Assembly: GCA_963802905.1 (NCBI GenBank) | Contig: CAWDKH010000014.1 | Location: forward strand, 186,001-250,000 | Origin: DASQFQ01 sp963802905 | GTDB taxonomy: Bacteria; Actinomycetota; Thermoleophilia; Solirubrobacterales; Solirubrobacteraceae | Reading direction: 5' to 3' | Length of the DNA stretch: 64,000 bases | Shown: one piece after another, positions 35,510-44,346 of the stretch | How positions within the stretch are numbered: the first letter of the stretch is position 1 | How the letters are laid out: each line of letters begins with the position of its first letter | The notes under the pieces: model-generated | The model's input: only the letters and a program-made list of their open reading frames with translations | What the model was told of the DNA's origin: nothing | Database searches by the model: none | Position numbers and translations under genes: made by a program

Positions 35510-37264
35510 TCAGGCGACCGGGGCGACGAGGGCGCCGGTCAGGTAGCCCGCGGCCCGCGCCGCCTCCTGCAGCGTGGGGGCGAGATCGGCGGGCGTCGGG
35601 GGCCCGACGGGGCCCACGGCGGCGGGGCGCGGCGCGGCTTTGACGGGCTTCGGAGCGGCGGGGGTCGCCTGCTTCGGCGCGGGGGTCGCCGTCGGCGCCG
35701 GGGTCGCGACCGGCTTCACGGTCGTCTTCGCGCGCGGCACCGGCGCGAGCGGGAACGGCTTGCGCGCCAGGGCCGCGAGCGCCTGGGCGGTGACCCACAC
35801 CGGCGTCTGGGCGCTGGTGCGCGAGTAGCGGACCTTGCCGCTCGCGGTCACGAGCGAGCGCAGGTAGGCGACCGGCGACTTCGCCCCGTTGCGCCGCTGG
35901 CGGTCCGGGTTGCGGCCGACGGCGACGAGCGCCTGGATCGCCCACGCGGTCGACTGGGCGTTGGAGCCGCCGCCGGGCTGGAGCGGGTAGCCGCCGTCGG
36001 GGTTCTGGCGCCGGGCGATGAAGCGCGCGGCGCGGCGCGCGGTCGGCGTCTTGCGGCGGCCGGCGGCGACCAGCGCCTGCAACGCGGCGCCGGTGTCGTC
36101 GATGCCCGACGCCGCGCCCTTCCCGGCGAAGTTGAAGCCGCCGTCCCCGTTGGCCTGGCCGGCGATCCAGCGAGCGGCAGAGCGGATCACGCGGTCGTCG
36201 CGCGAGCGGCCGGTGGCCCGCAGCGCGAAGATCGCGAATGCGGTGGTGTTGACGCGGTTGGCGAACGAGCCGCTCGGGCGGCGCTTCGACAGCAGCTCCT
36301 TGACGAGGTCGCGGCTGCCGACCCGCGGCTTCACGCCCGCCGCCCGGAGCAGCAGGATCGTGCGGCTGAGCTCGCCGAGGTCGCTGATGTCCTTCGGATG
36401 CGCGCGGACGTAGGCGACGATGTCGCTCCCGCCGCGCTTGACGTCGCGCGGGTTGCGCCCGGCGGCCGCGAACCCGAGCCCGGCCCAGCCGGTGTAGAGG
36501 CCGCTCGAGCGCTGGCCGGCGTCGCCGCCGAAGCCGCCGTCGGCGTTCTGCGCGCTCTGGAGCCAGGCGAGCGGCGGCGCGGCCTCGGCAGGGCGCGGCG
36601 CGGCCGCGAGCAGCACCACCGCGCCGAGCACCGAGGCGGCCAGCGCGGGCGCCGGGCGCCAGGTGATCTCGAAGCGCTGGCGGTAGCGGGTGAGCGCGCG
36701 CACGAGCGCCGGGCCGAACACGAGGCAGAACGCGACGTTGCCGACCACGTGGGCGATGTCGAACGGCAGCGAGGTCACGAAGTAGGCCCCGAGTTTGGCG
36801 AGGCTGTGGTCGTCGCCCGAGAACGTCACCCACAGGCTGAGGTTCATCACGGCGCCGAAGAACGCGCCGGCGAGCCCGCAGGCGACCGCAAGGCTCGCCC
36901 GCCCGAGCTCGCGCCCGAACGCGCGGGCGAGCAGCGCACCGCCGACGCCGATGCCGCCCCACGCGCACATCTGCCACGGCGTCCACGGCCCCTGCCCGAA
37001 GAACACGTTGCTGGCCAGCGCCGCCACCGCCCCGACGGCGAACCCGGGCGCGCCGCCGAGCGCGTAGCCGGTGAGGAGCACGATGTCGGTCGTCGGCTTG
37101 ACGTTGGGCAGCGGGGCGAAGGCGATCCGCCCCAATGCGGCGAGCGCGGCGAGCGTCGCCACGAGCGCGAGCACCCGCGCGGAGGGGTGCGAGCGCTCGT
37201 ACCAGGCGAACCCCGCGACGAGCGCGAGGCCGAGCACGATCAGCGAGGCGGCGAGCCAGCTCAC
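35510..37264 (-). CDS. ECF S-component fused to extracellular alpha/alpha-barrel (transcobalamin-like) domain
   Basis: 584 residues. Residues 1-240 are an ECF substrate-binding S-component with about six helices (DIVLLTGYALGGAPGFAVGAVAALAS; NVFFGQGPWTPWQM). Then a second signal-like stretch leads to a domain of about 250 residues with repeats such as QNADGGFGG, NGDGGFNFAG and NPDGGYPLQPGGGS, the QW-like repeats of prenyltransferase/squalene-cyclase and of the intrinsic factor/transcobalamin alpha6/alpha6 barrel. A Pro/Ala/Lys linker and a short tail end the protein. GTG 37264 overlaps the ATPase stop. The fusion would place the barrel beside the vitamin channel. Confidence 0.8.
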   Translation of the reverse strand: MSWLAASLIVLGLALVAGFAWYERSHPSARVLALVATLAALAALGRIAFAPLPNVKPTTDIVLLTGYALGGAPGFAVGAVAALASNVFFGQGPWTPWQMCAWGGIGVGGALLARAFGRELGRASLAVACGLAGAFFGAVMNLSLWVTFSGDDHSLAKLGAYFVTSLPFDIAHVVGNVAFCLVFGPALVRALTRYRQRFEITWRPAPALAASVLGAVVLLAAAPRPAEAAPPLAWLQSAQNADGGFGGDAGQRSSGLYTGWAGLGFAAAGRNPRDVKRGGSDIVAYVRAHPKDISDLGELSRTILLLRAAGVKPRVGSRDLVKELLSKRRPSGSFANRVNTTAFAIFALRATGRSRDDRVIRSAARWIAGQANGDGGFNFAGKGAASGIDDTGAALQALVAAGRRKTPTARRAARFIARRQNPDGGYPLQPGGGSNAQSTAWAIQALVAVGRNPDRQRRNGAKSPVAYLRSLVTASGKVRYSRTSAQTPVWVTAQALAALARKPFPLAPVPRAKTTVKPVATPAPTATPAPKQATPAAPKPVKAAPRPAAVGPVGPPTPADLAPTLQEAARAAGYLTGALVAPVA

Positions 37265-38865
37265 GGAGCGACCCCCGAAGGCGGGGCGGTTTCGGCCGGC
37301 GCCGCCTGCAGCAGTCGCGCGCCGTCCTCCGGCAGCAGCGCGCCGCCGCCGAGGATCCGCGCGGTCTGCGTGGCGAAGTACCAGCCGCCGCCGAGGACCT
37401 CGCTCGTCGGCGCGTCGGCGACCGGCGCACCGTCGCCGAGCAGGACGGTCCGGTGCGACCAGTCGGCGGCGAACTCGGCGTCGTGGGTGGCGACGAGCAC
37501 CGCGCTCCCCCGCTCGGCGAGCTCGCGCAGGTGGGCGGCAAGCGCGTGCTTGTGCGCGCGGTCCATGCCGCGGGTCGGCTCGTCGAGGCAGACGACGGCC
37601 GGAGGCTCGCCCTGGAGCACGATCGCCAGCGCGAGCCGCTGGCGCTCGCCACCGGAGAGGTCGCGCGGATGGCGGTCGGCAAGGGCGCCGAGACCGGCGG
37701 CCTCGAGCTCGGCGGCGGGCAGCTCCTCCCCCACCCGCTCGGCGACGAGGTAATCGCCCGGGTGCTGCAGCAGCAGGGACACGCGGCCGCCGCGCGCGAT
37801 CCGGCCGCGCGTGGGCTCGCTGAGGCCGGCGGCGAGCCGCAGCAGCGTCGACTTGCCCGCGCCGTTGCGCCCCATCAGAGCGACGCGCTCGCCCGGCGCG
37901 AGCACGAGGTTGACGCCGCGCAGCACCGCGGGCCCCCGCGGGATCTCGAGCCACACGCGCTCGAAGGCGAGCGCGGGTGGAGTCTTGGGACGGCGCCGAA
38001 GGCGCGCCCGGGGGGCGGGCGGCGTGTGCTGCGTCGCGCTCTCGGGCGCCGCCCACCCGCGGGCGCGCAGCGCGGCGCGCGCGTCCTTCACCGCGACCGG
38101 TGGCGGGCTGATCCCAGCCGCGGCGAACAGCCGAGCGCCCGGGGTCTGCAGGGCCGGCGGTGCCTGCTCGAGGAAGCCGCGGGGGTCGGCGTCGATCGTC
38201 ACGGCGCCGTCCTCGAGCGCGATCACGCGGTCGGCGGCGGCGAGGCAGCGTTCGAGCCGGTGCTCGGCGAGCACGACCGCGGTGCCCCACTCCTCGTTGA
38301 CGCGGCGCAGGACGCCGAGCAGTTCGTCGCCCGCGACCGGATCGAGCTGGGAGGTCGGCTCGTCGAGCAGCAGCAGCCGCGGGCGGCCCGCGAGTGCGGC
38401 GCCGAGCGCCACCCGCTGGAGCTCGCCACCCGACAGCTCGTGCGTGGAGCGGTCGAGCAGGCCGGCGACGCCGAGTGCGAGCGCCGCCTCCTCCACGCCG
38501 CGCGCGACCGCCGCCTCGCTCCAGCCGCGGTTCTCGAGCGGGAAGGCGAGCTCGGCGCGCACTGTGCCCATCACCACTTGCGTCTCGGGGTCCTGGAACA
38601 GCGAGCCGGCGACCGCGGACAGATCGGCCGGGCCGTGCTCGTGCGAATCGAGGCCGCCGGCCACGAGCCGACCGACGAACTCGCCACCGTGGAAGTGCGG
38701 CACGAGCCCGGCCGCCGCGCGCAGCAGCGTCGACTTGCCGGAGCCGGAGCCGCCCGCGAGGACGACGAACTCGCCCGGCTCAACCCGCAGCGAGACGTCG
38801 GCCAGCGCCGGCCGCTCCGCCTCGGGATACGTGTAGGTCACCCGTTCGAGGACGAGCTCGCTCAC
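37261..38865 (-). CDS. ECF transporter double ATPase (EcfA1-EcfA2 fusion)
   Basis: 534 residues containing two ABC ATPase domains. First: GGSGSGKSTLLRAAAG (Walker A), ELSGGELQRVALG (signature), LLLLDEPTSQLD (Walker B). Second: MGRNGAGKSTLLRLAAGL, DLSGGERQRLALAIVL, VVCLDEPTRGMD. It energises the ECF transporter with EcfT/CbiQ. GTG 38865 overlaps the CbiQ stop in GTGA. Fused two-domain ATPases of this type are common in actinobacterial cobalt and vitamin ECF systems. Confidence 0.93.
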   Translation of the reverse strand: MSELVLERVTYTYPEAERPALADVSLRVEPGEFVVLAGGSGSGKSTLLRAAAGLVPHFHGGEFVGRLVAGGLDSHEHGPADLSAVAGSLFQDPETQVVMGTVRAELAFPLENRGWSEAAVARGVEEAALALGVAGLLDRSTHELSGGELQRVALGAALAGRPRLLLLDEPTSQLDPVAGDELLGVLRRVNEEWGTAVVLAEHRLERCLAAADRVIALEDGAVTIDADPRGFLEQAPPALQTPGARLFAAAGISPPPVAVKDARAALRARGWAAPESATQHTPPAPRARLRRRPKTPPALAFERVWLEIPRGPAVLRGVNLVLAPGERVALMGRNGAGKSTLLRLAAGLSEPTRGRIARGGRVSLLLQHPGDYLVAERVGEELPAAELEAAGLGALADRHPRDLSGGERQRLALAIVLQGEPPAVVCLDEPTRGMDRAHKHALAAHLRELAERGSAVLVATHDAEFAADWSHRTVLLGDGAPVADAPTSEVLGGGWYFATQTARILGGGALLPEDGARLLQAAPAETAPPSGVAP

Positions 38866-39725
38866 CGGCCGATCCCTTTCCGATCCGCAAAGGGCAACAA
38901 GGCGAGGGCCAGCAGCGCCACGGCGAGCGCGAGCTCTCCCCCGCCGACCGGCACCACCAGCGACGGGTACGCGACGAACGAGTCCCAGCCGCCCACGGCC
39001 GCTGCGATCCCGAGCCCGGCGAGCAGGAGCGTGGCCGCCGCGAACTCGAAGTCGTGCCGCGACCACGGCCGGTGCCGCCGCGCCGGGCGTGCCGAGCCGC
39101 CGTACCCGCGGACCTCGAGCGTGGCGGCAACGTCGACCGCGCGGTCGAGCGCCCCCGAGGTCACCGCCCGCGCCAGCGCCAGCCGCGAGGCGGGCTTCCC
39201 CGGCCGGCAGCGCTGGGCGTCGCGGAAGCGCCGCGCGTCGCGCGCGAGCACCGGGACCATGCGGGTCGCCAGCGCGGCGGTCAGCGCAGAGCGGAACGAC
39301 AGGCGACGGAACGCGCGCAGCAGCTCGTCCGGATCGACGGCCGCGGTGTGCAGCGCGAAGCAGCCGATCACGATCAGCGCGCGCAGTCCCAGGATCCCGC
39401 CGTAGACCAACGCCTCGAGCGTCACGTCGATCTCCCCGAGCGGCGGCAGCTTGCCGAAGCGCGCGATCACCGTCAGCCCGTCGCGCACGACGAGCGCGTT
39501 GATCGCCGCGATCAGGAGTGCGAACGGCAGTCCCCACAACAGCGAGCGAGCGACCACGTGACCGACCCGCGCACCGGCGGCCGCGGCGAGCACCACCAGC
39601 AGCAGCGCCGCGAGCAGCAGCGGATGCTCGAACGACAGCGCCACGCCGGCGAGCACGATGCAGAACAAGGAGCCGACGCCCGCGCGCGCCGCGTGCAGCG
39701 GGCTGTCGCGGCGGCGGTAGCTCAC
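38862..39725 (-). CDS. ECF transporter T-component (EcfT/CbiQ family)
   Basis: 287 residues with about five helices. The coupling helix region has the two Ala-Arg-Gly-type motifs of EcfT (here around LATRMVPVLARDARRF and VAATLEVRGYGGSARP), which contact the ATPases. N-terminal helices are LFCIVLAGVALSF and PLLLAALLLVVLAAAAG. It connects the S-component to the ATPases. GTG 39725 overlaps the lipoprotein gene stop in GTGA. Confidence 0.9.
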   Translation of the reverse strand: MSYRRRDSPLHAARAGVGSLFCIVLAGVALSFEHPLLLAALLLVVLAAAAGARVGHVVARSLLWGLPFALLIAAINALVVRDGLTVIARFGKLPPLGEIDVTLEALVYGGILGLRALIVIGCFALHTAAVDPDELLRAFRRLSFRSALTAALATRMVPVLARDARRFRDAQRCRPGKPASRLALARAVTSGALDRAVDVAATLEVRGYGGSARPARRHRPWSRHDFEFAAATLLLAGLGIAAAVGGWDSFVAYPSLVVPVGGGELALAVALLALALLPFADRKGIGR

Positions 39726-40681
39726 GGCGTCGTCCCGCCCACGGTGTCCTCGGTGGCCGTCGTCGGCAGCGGCACCGGCACCTCGCGTCCCTGCTCCAGC
39801 GCCACCGCGAAATGATCCGTCAGCCGCTTCTCCACCAGCGCCGCAGCCGCCGCGGCCACGCCCACCTGGTCGGTGCCGGTGACCACCCATGTCGGTTGCT
39901 GGTCGAGGAAGCGCGTCGCCGCGACCAGCCCCGAGCCCGGGCCGAGCGATCGCACGGTCTTGCCGTTCGGGGCGAGCAGCTCGAACTGCTTGCCGTCGGC
40001 GCTCGGCCGCGCGAACACGCCGGACACCTTCGGCCCCTTCTCGAGCCGCCGCGCGGTCGGGTCGACGCGCACCTCCGACCAGCGGCCGACGAGCAGGCGC
40101 AGCACGCCGGGCCCGGCGCGCACTCCCAGCGTGCCCGTGCCGCCGACCTTGACCCCCTCGGCCTCGAGCCGCTTGCGCACCTCGCGGCAGTCGCGCAGCG
40201 CGTCCTCGGCACAGTCGATCCGGATCGGGAGCTTCTTGCCCTGCGCACCGTTGAGGAACGGCTCGGGGAACGAGCCGACCACGGCGGGGATGCGCATCGC
40301 CGCGCTCCAGTCGTGGTGATCCCACCACACGCGATCGCCGGCCTCGAGCCGCCGCGCGGCAGCGCCGGACTCGGCCTCGATCCCGTTCACGTAGTAGAAC
40401 CAGTCGACGGGCCGGCCACTGCGCCGGCCGCCCGAGACGCCGTCGATCTCCTGCACGAAGCCGCCGCCGTAGCGCGTCTCGACCTCGAACTTGCGCTGCA
40501 GCTGGCGCATCACGGTCTCGCCGCCCGGGATCGACTTGCGCTTGTCGTGCCCGATCTCGACGGTGCCGAAGTTGCGCGAGACCGTGACCTCGGTGTCGCC
40601 GGGCGGCGGCGAGTCGCCCGCGCCGAGGCCGCAGCCCGCGAGCGCGGCGCAAAAGACGAGCAGGCCGAGCAGCCGCTTCAC
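39722..40681 (-). CDS. DUF4430 lipoprotein (transcobalamin beta-domain-like)
   Basis: 319 residues. Lipobox LAGCGLG after a short signal sequence marks a membrane-anchored lipoprotein. The N-terminal half is a DUF4430-like domain: TVSRNFG start, GGFVQEIDGV, and the tell-tale VDWFYYVNGIEAESGAAARRL followed by EAGDRVWWDHHDW. The C-terminal half (from about 170) is a separate alpha/beta domain of unknown type. DUF4430 shares the beta fold of intrinsic factor and transcobalamin C-terminal domains. GTG 40681 overlaps the previous stop in GTGA. Confidence 0.82.
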   Translation of the reverse strand: MKRLLGLLVFCAALAGCGLGAGDSPPPGDTEVTVSRNFGTVEIGHDKRKSIPGGETVMRQLQRKFEVETRYGGGFVQEIDGVSGGRRSGRPVDWFYYVNGIEAESGAAARRLEAGDRVWWDHHDWSAAMRIPAVVGSFPEPFLNGAQGKKLPIRIDCAEDALRDCREVRKRLEAEGVKVGGTGTLGVRAGPGVLRLLVGRWSEVRVDPTARRLEKGPKVSGVFARPSADGKQFELLAPNGKTVRSLGPGSGLVAATRFLDQQPTWVVTGTDQVGVAAAAAALVEKRLTDHFAVALEQGREVPVPLPTTATEDTVGGTTP

Positions 40682-41385
40682 CGGACGCGCACCGTCCTCG
40701 GCCACGACCGCACCATCCCGGCGTGCTCGGCGGTGAGCCGCGCCGCGCCGCTCGTCGGGGCGATCACCTGCGCGACGCCGTTCGCGTCGGCGACAGCCGT
40801 CGCCGAGCCCAGCCGCACCGTCGCCCCCGGCACCGTCGCGCCACGCCCGTTGTCGTCATAGCCGCGCACCGTGACCACCAGCATCGCGCCCGGCGCAACG
40901 GTCGGGGCCGAGGAGACCTCGAGCGTCCGCTGGCACGCGGTGCCGCTGACCTGGACGCACCAGAACCACAGCACCCGCGCACCCCGCTTCAGCTTCCCGC
41001 CCCCGAACGGGCCCGACGGGTCGGCCGCTCCCGTCGTCCCCGCACGGCGGCCCACCTTGTAGACCCATCCGGCCGTGCCGCGGGCCCGCTCGGCGCCGAT
41101 CTGCTTGACGTAGAGCGCACCCGCGTCGCGTGGCGAGCGGCCACACGACCCGTAGTCGCGGAACCCGAGCTTCAGCCGCGTGCCGGCAAGTGCCGACAGC
41201 GGCGTCGCGCGGCCGACGGCGCAGCGCCGCCCGCCGACCCGCACCGACCGCGACTTGAGCTTCACCGGCGCGGCCTCACGCAGCACCCGGTCCTGGCCGA
41301 CCACCATCAGCCCGACCGTCGCCGCACCGGCCGGAGCCGGAACGGCGAGGGCGAGCAGGCCGGCGAAGAGCAGGGCGCGGCGCAT
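40678..41385 (-). CDS. Secreted DUF4430-like protein
   Basis: 235 residues with a signal peptide (RALLFAGLLALAVPAPAGA). It contains a DUF4430-like strand set (VGLMVVGQDRVLREAAPVKL; VKQIGAERARGTAGWVYKVG; ARVLWFWCVQ) and a C-terminal Ig-like domain (TVRGYDDNGRGATVPGATV). No lipobox or anchor. The ATG shares a base with the preceding stop (TGATG), so it belongs to the riboswitch operon. It may bind the cobamide or the other exported partners; inference. Confidence 0.75.
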   Translation of the reverse strand: MRRALLFAGLLALAVPAPAGAATVGLMVVGQDRVLREAAPVKLKSRSVRVGGRRCAVGRATPLSALAGTRLKLGFRDYGSCGRSPRDAGALYVKQIGAERARGTAGWVYKVGRRAGTTGAADPSGPFGGGKLKRGARVLWFWCVQVSGTACQRTLEVSSAPTVAPGAMLVVTVRGYDDNGRGATVPGATVRLGSATAVADANGVAQVIAPTSGAARLTAEHAGMVRSWPRTVRVR

Positions 41386-42495
41386 CACTTGACCCGGAAG
41401 CGCGTGCGCGTCACCGCGCCGCGGTTGTAGGCACCGTCGATCGCCTTGGCCTCGAGCACGTAGCGCCCGCGGCCCAGCCGCTTCGGCAACAGGTAGGACC
41501 AGTCGGCGCTGTCGCCGATCTTGAAGAACGACCCGCGCCCACAGCGCATCGGGCGGAACGTCTCGCGGCTGCCGGAGAAGTACGAGCACTTCTTGCCGAC
41601 ACGCCGGGTCAGCCGCAGCTTCACCGCCAGCAGGCCCGACGGGTCAGTCGCCACCGTGCCGCGCAACAGCCGCGGCGCCTTCTTGCGCGAGAAGACCGCG
41701 CCGCTCTGCAGCCCGGTCAGCGCCGTCGCGGGCGCCGCCGTGTCGCGGCCCCCTGCGCCGGGCCCGCCGAGGCGCAGTCGGCGCCGGAGGCCCGGCACGC
41801 AGAGCACGCGACACGCGCTGCGCCGGCCGACGGGGGCGGATTGCCCGGCTGCGTGGCCTTGATCGTGAACGAACGCGCGTCTGCTCGAGGTGCGAGCGTC
41901 GCCTTGCCGTCCGCTCCGCTGGTGGCGGTCGCGCCGGCGCCGGAGATCGTCGCGCCGGCCACCGGCGTGCGCGTGCCCTCGCCCGGGGCGCCGGTGGTGA
42001 GGCGGTACTCGACCACCGTCACCGTCACGCTGTCGCCGCGCGACGCCTGGGCCGGGACGCCCTCGAGGTCGAGCGGGAACACGGTCGCCGCGAAGCTGGG
42101 CGGCGGCGAGACGTCGACGAGCATCAGCAGCTCGTCCCCGGTGGCCACCGTGTCGGTGCAGATGCCGGCCCCGAACTTGTAGCCGTTCCCGCGGTCGATC
42201 CACTCGGCCCAGTAGTCGCTGGCGTCGAACTTGTGGGTCTCGCCGAGGATCGTCTGCGGTGAACGACATGTCGATCCCAGTTGCCGCCCGTCCCGGCGTC
42301 GAGTGCGGCCGCGGCGTTGGTCGCCCCGCAGGGGTTGCCCGCCGAGGCCTGGTCGGGCAGCGTCACGCGCGTGCGCTCGAGCAGCGTGCCGTTCTGTCCT
42401 TCGACGCGCACGGTCACGGTCGGTCCGGCGAGCGCCGACGGTGCGGCAACGAGCAATGCAACACCGGCCACCAGGCCGGCAAGTCGCTTGAGCAT
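41385..42495 (-). CDS. Secreted DUF4430 protein, first gene of riboswitch operon, frameshifted
   Basis: About 370 residues after repair. A signal peptide (KRLAGLVAGVALLVAAPSALA) is followed by a DUF4430 domain: TVTVRVEGQNGTLLERTRV, CGATNAAAALDAGTGGNWD, TILGETHKFDASDYWAEWID, FGAGICTDTV. After a CNA/Ig-like segment (TPVAGATISGAGATATSG) comes a C-terminal domain with CSYFSGS and PMRCGRGSFF, likely disulphide-linked. Two extra bases are needed at about 42255-42265 and one missing base at about 41750 in a G run. ATG 42495 lies 42 bases below the riboswitch. Confidence 0.75.
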
Positions 42496-42536
42496 GGGGA
42501 TGAGCCACCCCTTTCCACGAGGGCTTCAGGCTTGAT

Positions 42537-42700
42537 GGTCGGAGGGAGGTCTCCTGGCTTCCGGGCCGACCGAATCGCGCCTTCCCGGGCCGCTCGTGGC
42601 GACCCAGTGGCTGCGGCTCAAAGCCGCTTGCGGTTCGGCATCCCCGGTCACAGTGGCGGGTCCGCGCCGGTCTCTCACCGGCTTCCCTGTCCACCGACCT
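42537..42700 (-). promoter_or_regulatory. Cobalamin riboswitch
   Basis: Read on the minus strand it contains the family consensus elements: GGGAAGCCGGTGAGA, then CGGACCCGCCACTGT, an internal hairpin, and the closing GCCAGGAGACC. The terminal helix P1 is GGTCGG with CCGACC (42537-42542 against 42694-42699). An extra CCGACC-TT-GGTCGG at 42694-42707 could compete. It controls the minus-strand DUF4430/ECF operon and should shut it off when adenosylcobalamin is plentiful. Confidence 0.93.
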
Positions 42701-42735
42701 TGGTCGGGGCGGGATGTTACCGTCAGCCGCGCGCC

Positions 42736-43284
42736 ATGACCGTGAATCTCACCCGCATCTACACCCGCCTCGGCGACGACGGGGAGACCCATCTCGGCGA
42801 CATGAGCCGGGTGCCCAAGACGCACCCGCGGATCGAGGCCTACGGCACGGTCGACGAGCTCAACGCGCAGCTCGGCCTCGCGCTCACGGTCCCCGACATG
42901 CCCTACGCCGACTGGCTGCGGCGGGTCCAGAACGACCTGTTCGACGTCGGCGCGGACATCTCGGTCCCCCACGGCGGCGACCGCGAGCGGCTGCGGCTCG
43001 CGCCCGAGCAGACCGCGTGGCTCGAGCAGGCCTGCGACGAGATCAACGCGACGCTCGAGCCGCTGAAGTCGTTCGTGCTCCCCGGCGGCACGCCCGCCGC
43101 CGCCCACCTGCACGTGTGCCGGACCGTCTGCCGGCGCGCCGAGCGCCGCACGATCGACTGCGGCGACGAGGTCAACCGCGAGTGCGTGCGCTACCTCAAC
43201 CGGCTCTCCGACCTGCTCTTCATCCTCTCCCGCGGCGCCAACGCCGGCGACGAGCCGCTGTGGGAGCCGGGGCGGTACCGCTGA
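42736..43284 (+). CDS. PduO-type cob(I)alamin adenosyltransferase
   Basis: 182 residues. Motifs RIYTRLGDDGETHLGDMSRVPK (ATP site), RIEAYGTVDELNAQLGLA, and CRTVCRRAERRTIDCGDEVN with YLNRLSDLLFILSR match PduO adenosyltransferases. It makes adenosylcobalamin from cob(I)alamin and ATP. It is divergent from the cobamide uptake operon, with the riboswitch between, which links uptake and activation of the vitamin. Confidence 0.93.
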   Translation: MTVNLTRIYTRLGDDGETHLGDMSRVPKTHPRIEAYGTVDELNAQLGLALTVPDMPYADWLRRVQNDLFDVGADISVPHGGDRERLRLAPEQTAWLEQACDEINATLEPLKSFVLPGGTPAAAHLHVCRTVCRRAERRTIDCGDEVNRECVRYLNRLSDLLFILSRGANAGDEPLWEPGRYR

Positions 43285-43298
43285 GCGACGGCGCCGGC

Positions 43299-43895
43299 AT
43301 GTACCGCGCGGAGCACCGCGCGCTGCGCGAGCTGCACGCCACCGGGCGCCAGCTCGGCGACCACTGGTGGCGGCTCGGCGAGCGCCTCGGGGGCGCGCCC
43401 GCCGCGCTCCTGCAGGACGGCGCCGCGGTCGCTCGCGGCATGGTGACCGACCTCGCGAAGGAGACCGCCAAGCGCGGCCTGCACGGCTTCCCCGCCGCCC
43501 AGAGCGTAGGCATGCGGCTCGCCGGGCTGCGCAACACGCCCGGCGACCTCGTGCTCGAGCGCAACCAGGCGCTGCGTCTCGCGGTGCTCGACGCCGAGCA
43601 CGTCACGACGCTGCTCGCCTACCTGGCCGCGCTGGCCGACAAGCGCGGCGACGAACCGCTCGCCGCCTTCCACCGCCGCTGGGAGGGCGAGATCGCCGAG
43701 GCGCGCGACGCGGTCCGCGCCGCCGCCATCGCGATGGCCGACGATCCCGACGACGCCGTCGAGCCCGCCGAGCGCTCGATCCTCGGCCGCGCCGGCCACA
43801 CCGCCGCCCACGCGCTCGGCACCGTCGGCGAGGCGATCGACGGCTCGCCGATCGGAGCGGCCGCGCGCAAGGTCACGGGGCGTCAGCCGGAGTGA
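43299..43895 (+). CDS. Hypothetical helical protein
   Basis: 198 residues, largely helical and Ala/Arg-rich, no signal peptide. ATG 43299 follows the adenosyltransferase stop by 14 bases, so the two are probably co-transcribed. Segments such as HATGRQLGDHWWRLGERLGG and NQALRLAVLDAEHVTTLLAYL could form a helical bundle. I cannot assign a family. It overlaps the convergent MerR-like gene by 13 bases. Confidence 0.6.
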   Translation: MYRAEHRALRELHATGRQLGDHWWRLGERLGGAPAALLQDGAAVARGMVTDLAKETAKRGLHGFPAAQSVGMRLAGLRNTPGDLVLERNQALRLAVLDAEHVTTLLAYLAALADKRGDEPLAAFHRRWEGEIAEARDAVRAAAIAMADDPDDAVEPAERSILGRAGHTAAHALGTVGEAIDGSPIGAAARKVTGRQPE

Positions 43896-44305
43896 TGTAG
43901 GCGGACGCGCACCTCGTCGACCGGCGGGGGCGCGGCCATCAGCTGCCAGCCGCGCGCGACGAGCTCGTAGATCGCATCGCGCTCGCGCAGCACGATGCGC
44001 GGCCGCCCGCCGTCCTCGATGATCGTGCCGAGCGGCGCGTCGGAGAGCGGCCACGCCCCGTACTTCTTCGCCAGCCGCTCACTCGCGCGGTGGACGTCGA
44101 CGTGGCGCACGCCGCGCGCCAGCAGCTCCGCGACGACCGACGCCTCGTTGATGTCCTCGACCGAGTAGACGCGCGGCTCGCCGTCGGACTGCGACGAGCG
44201 GATGAGCCCGCGGCGCGCCCACTGGCCGACCGTGTTGCCGGTGACGCCGGCCAGTTCGCCAACCTCGCCGGCGAGGAAGTTGCCATGCGGTCTGAACTTG
44301 GCCAC
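43883..44305 (-). CDS. MerR-like DNA-binding protein
   Basis: 140 residues. The N-terminus is a MerR-type winged helix (LAGEVGELAGVTGNTVGQWARRGLI, then EPRVYSVEDINEA). The C-terminal half is a short basic alpha/beta stretch without the usual coiled coil. Probably a small transcription regulator. It diverges from the lemA operon with only 41 bases between starts, so it could control that operon. Confidence 0.7.
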   Translation of the reverse strand: MAKFRPHGNFLAGEVGELAGVTGNTVGQWARRGLIRSSQSDGEPRVYSVEDINEASVVAELLARGVRHVDVHRASERLAKKYGAWPLSDAPLGTIIEDGGRPRIVLRERDAIYELVARGWQLMAAPPPVDEVRVRLHHSG

Positions 44306-44310
44306 GACCG

Positions 44311-44338
44311 TGAAGGTATGCGTTCCGGCGGCCGATAA
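44311..44338 (+). promoter_or_regulatory. Sigma-28-like promoter motif before lemA
   Basis: TGAA, 16 bases, GCCGATAA. The -10 lies eight bases before the lemA ATG, so the message would be nearly leaderless. It shares TGAAGGT and GCCGATAAGG with the motif at 15701-15727. Confidence 0.35.
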
Positions 44339-44346
44339 GGGCTCCT

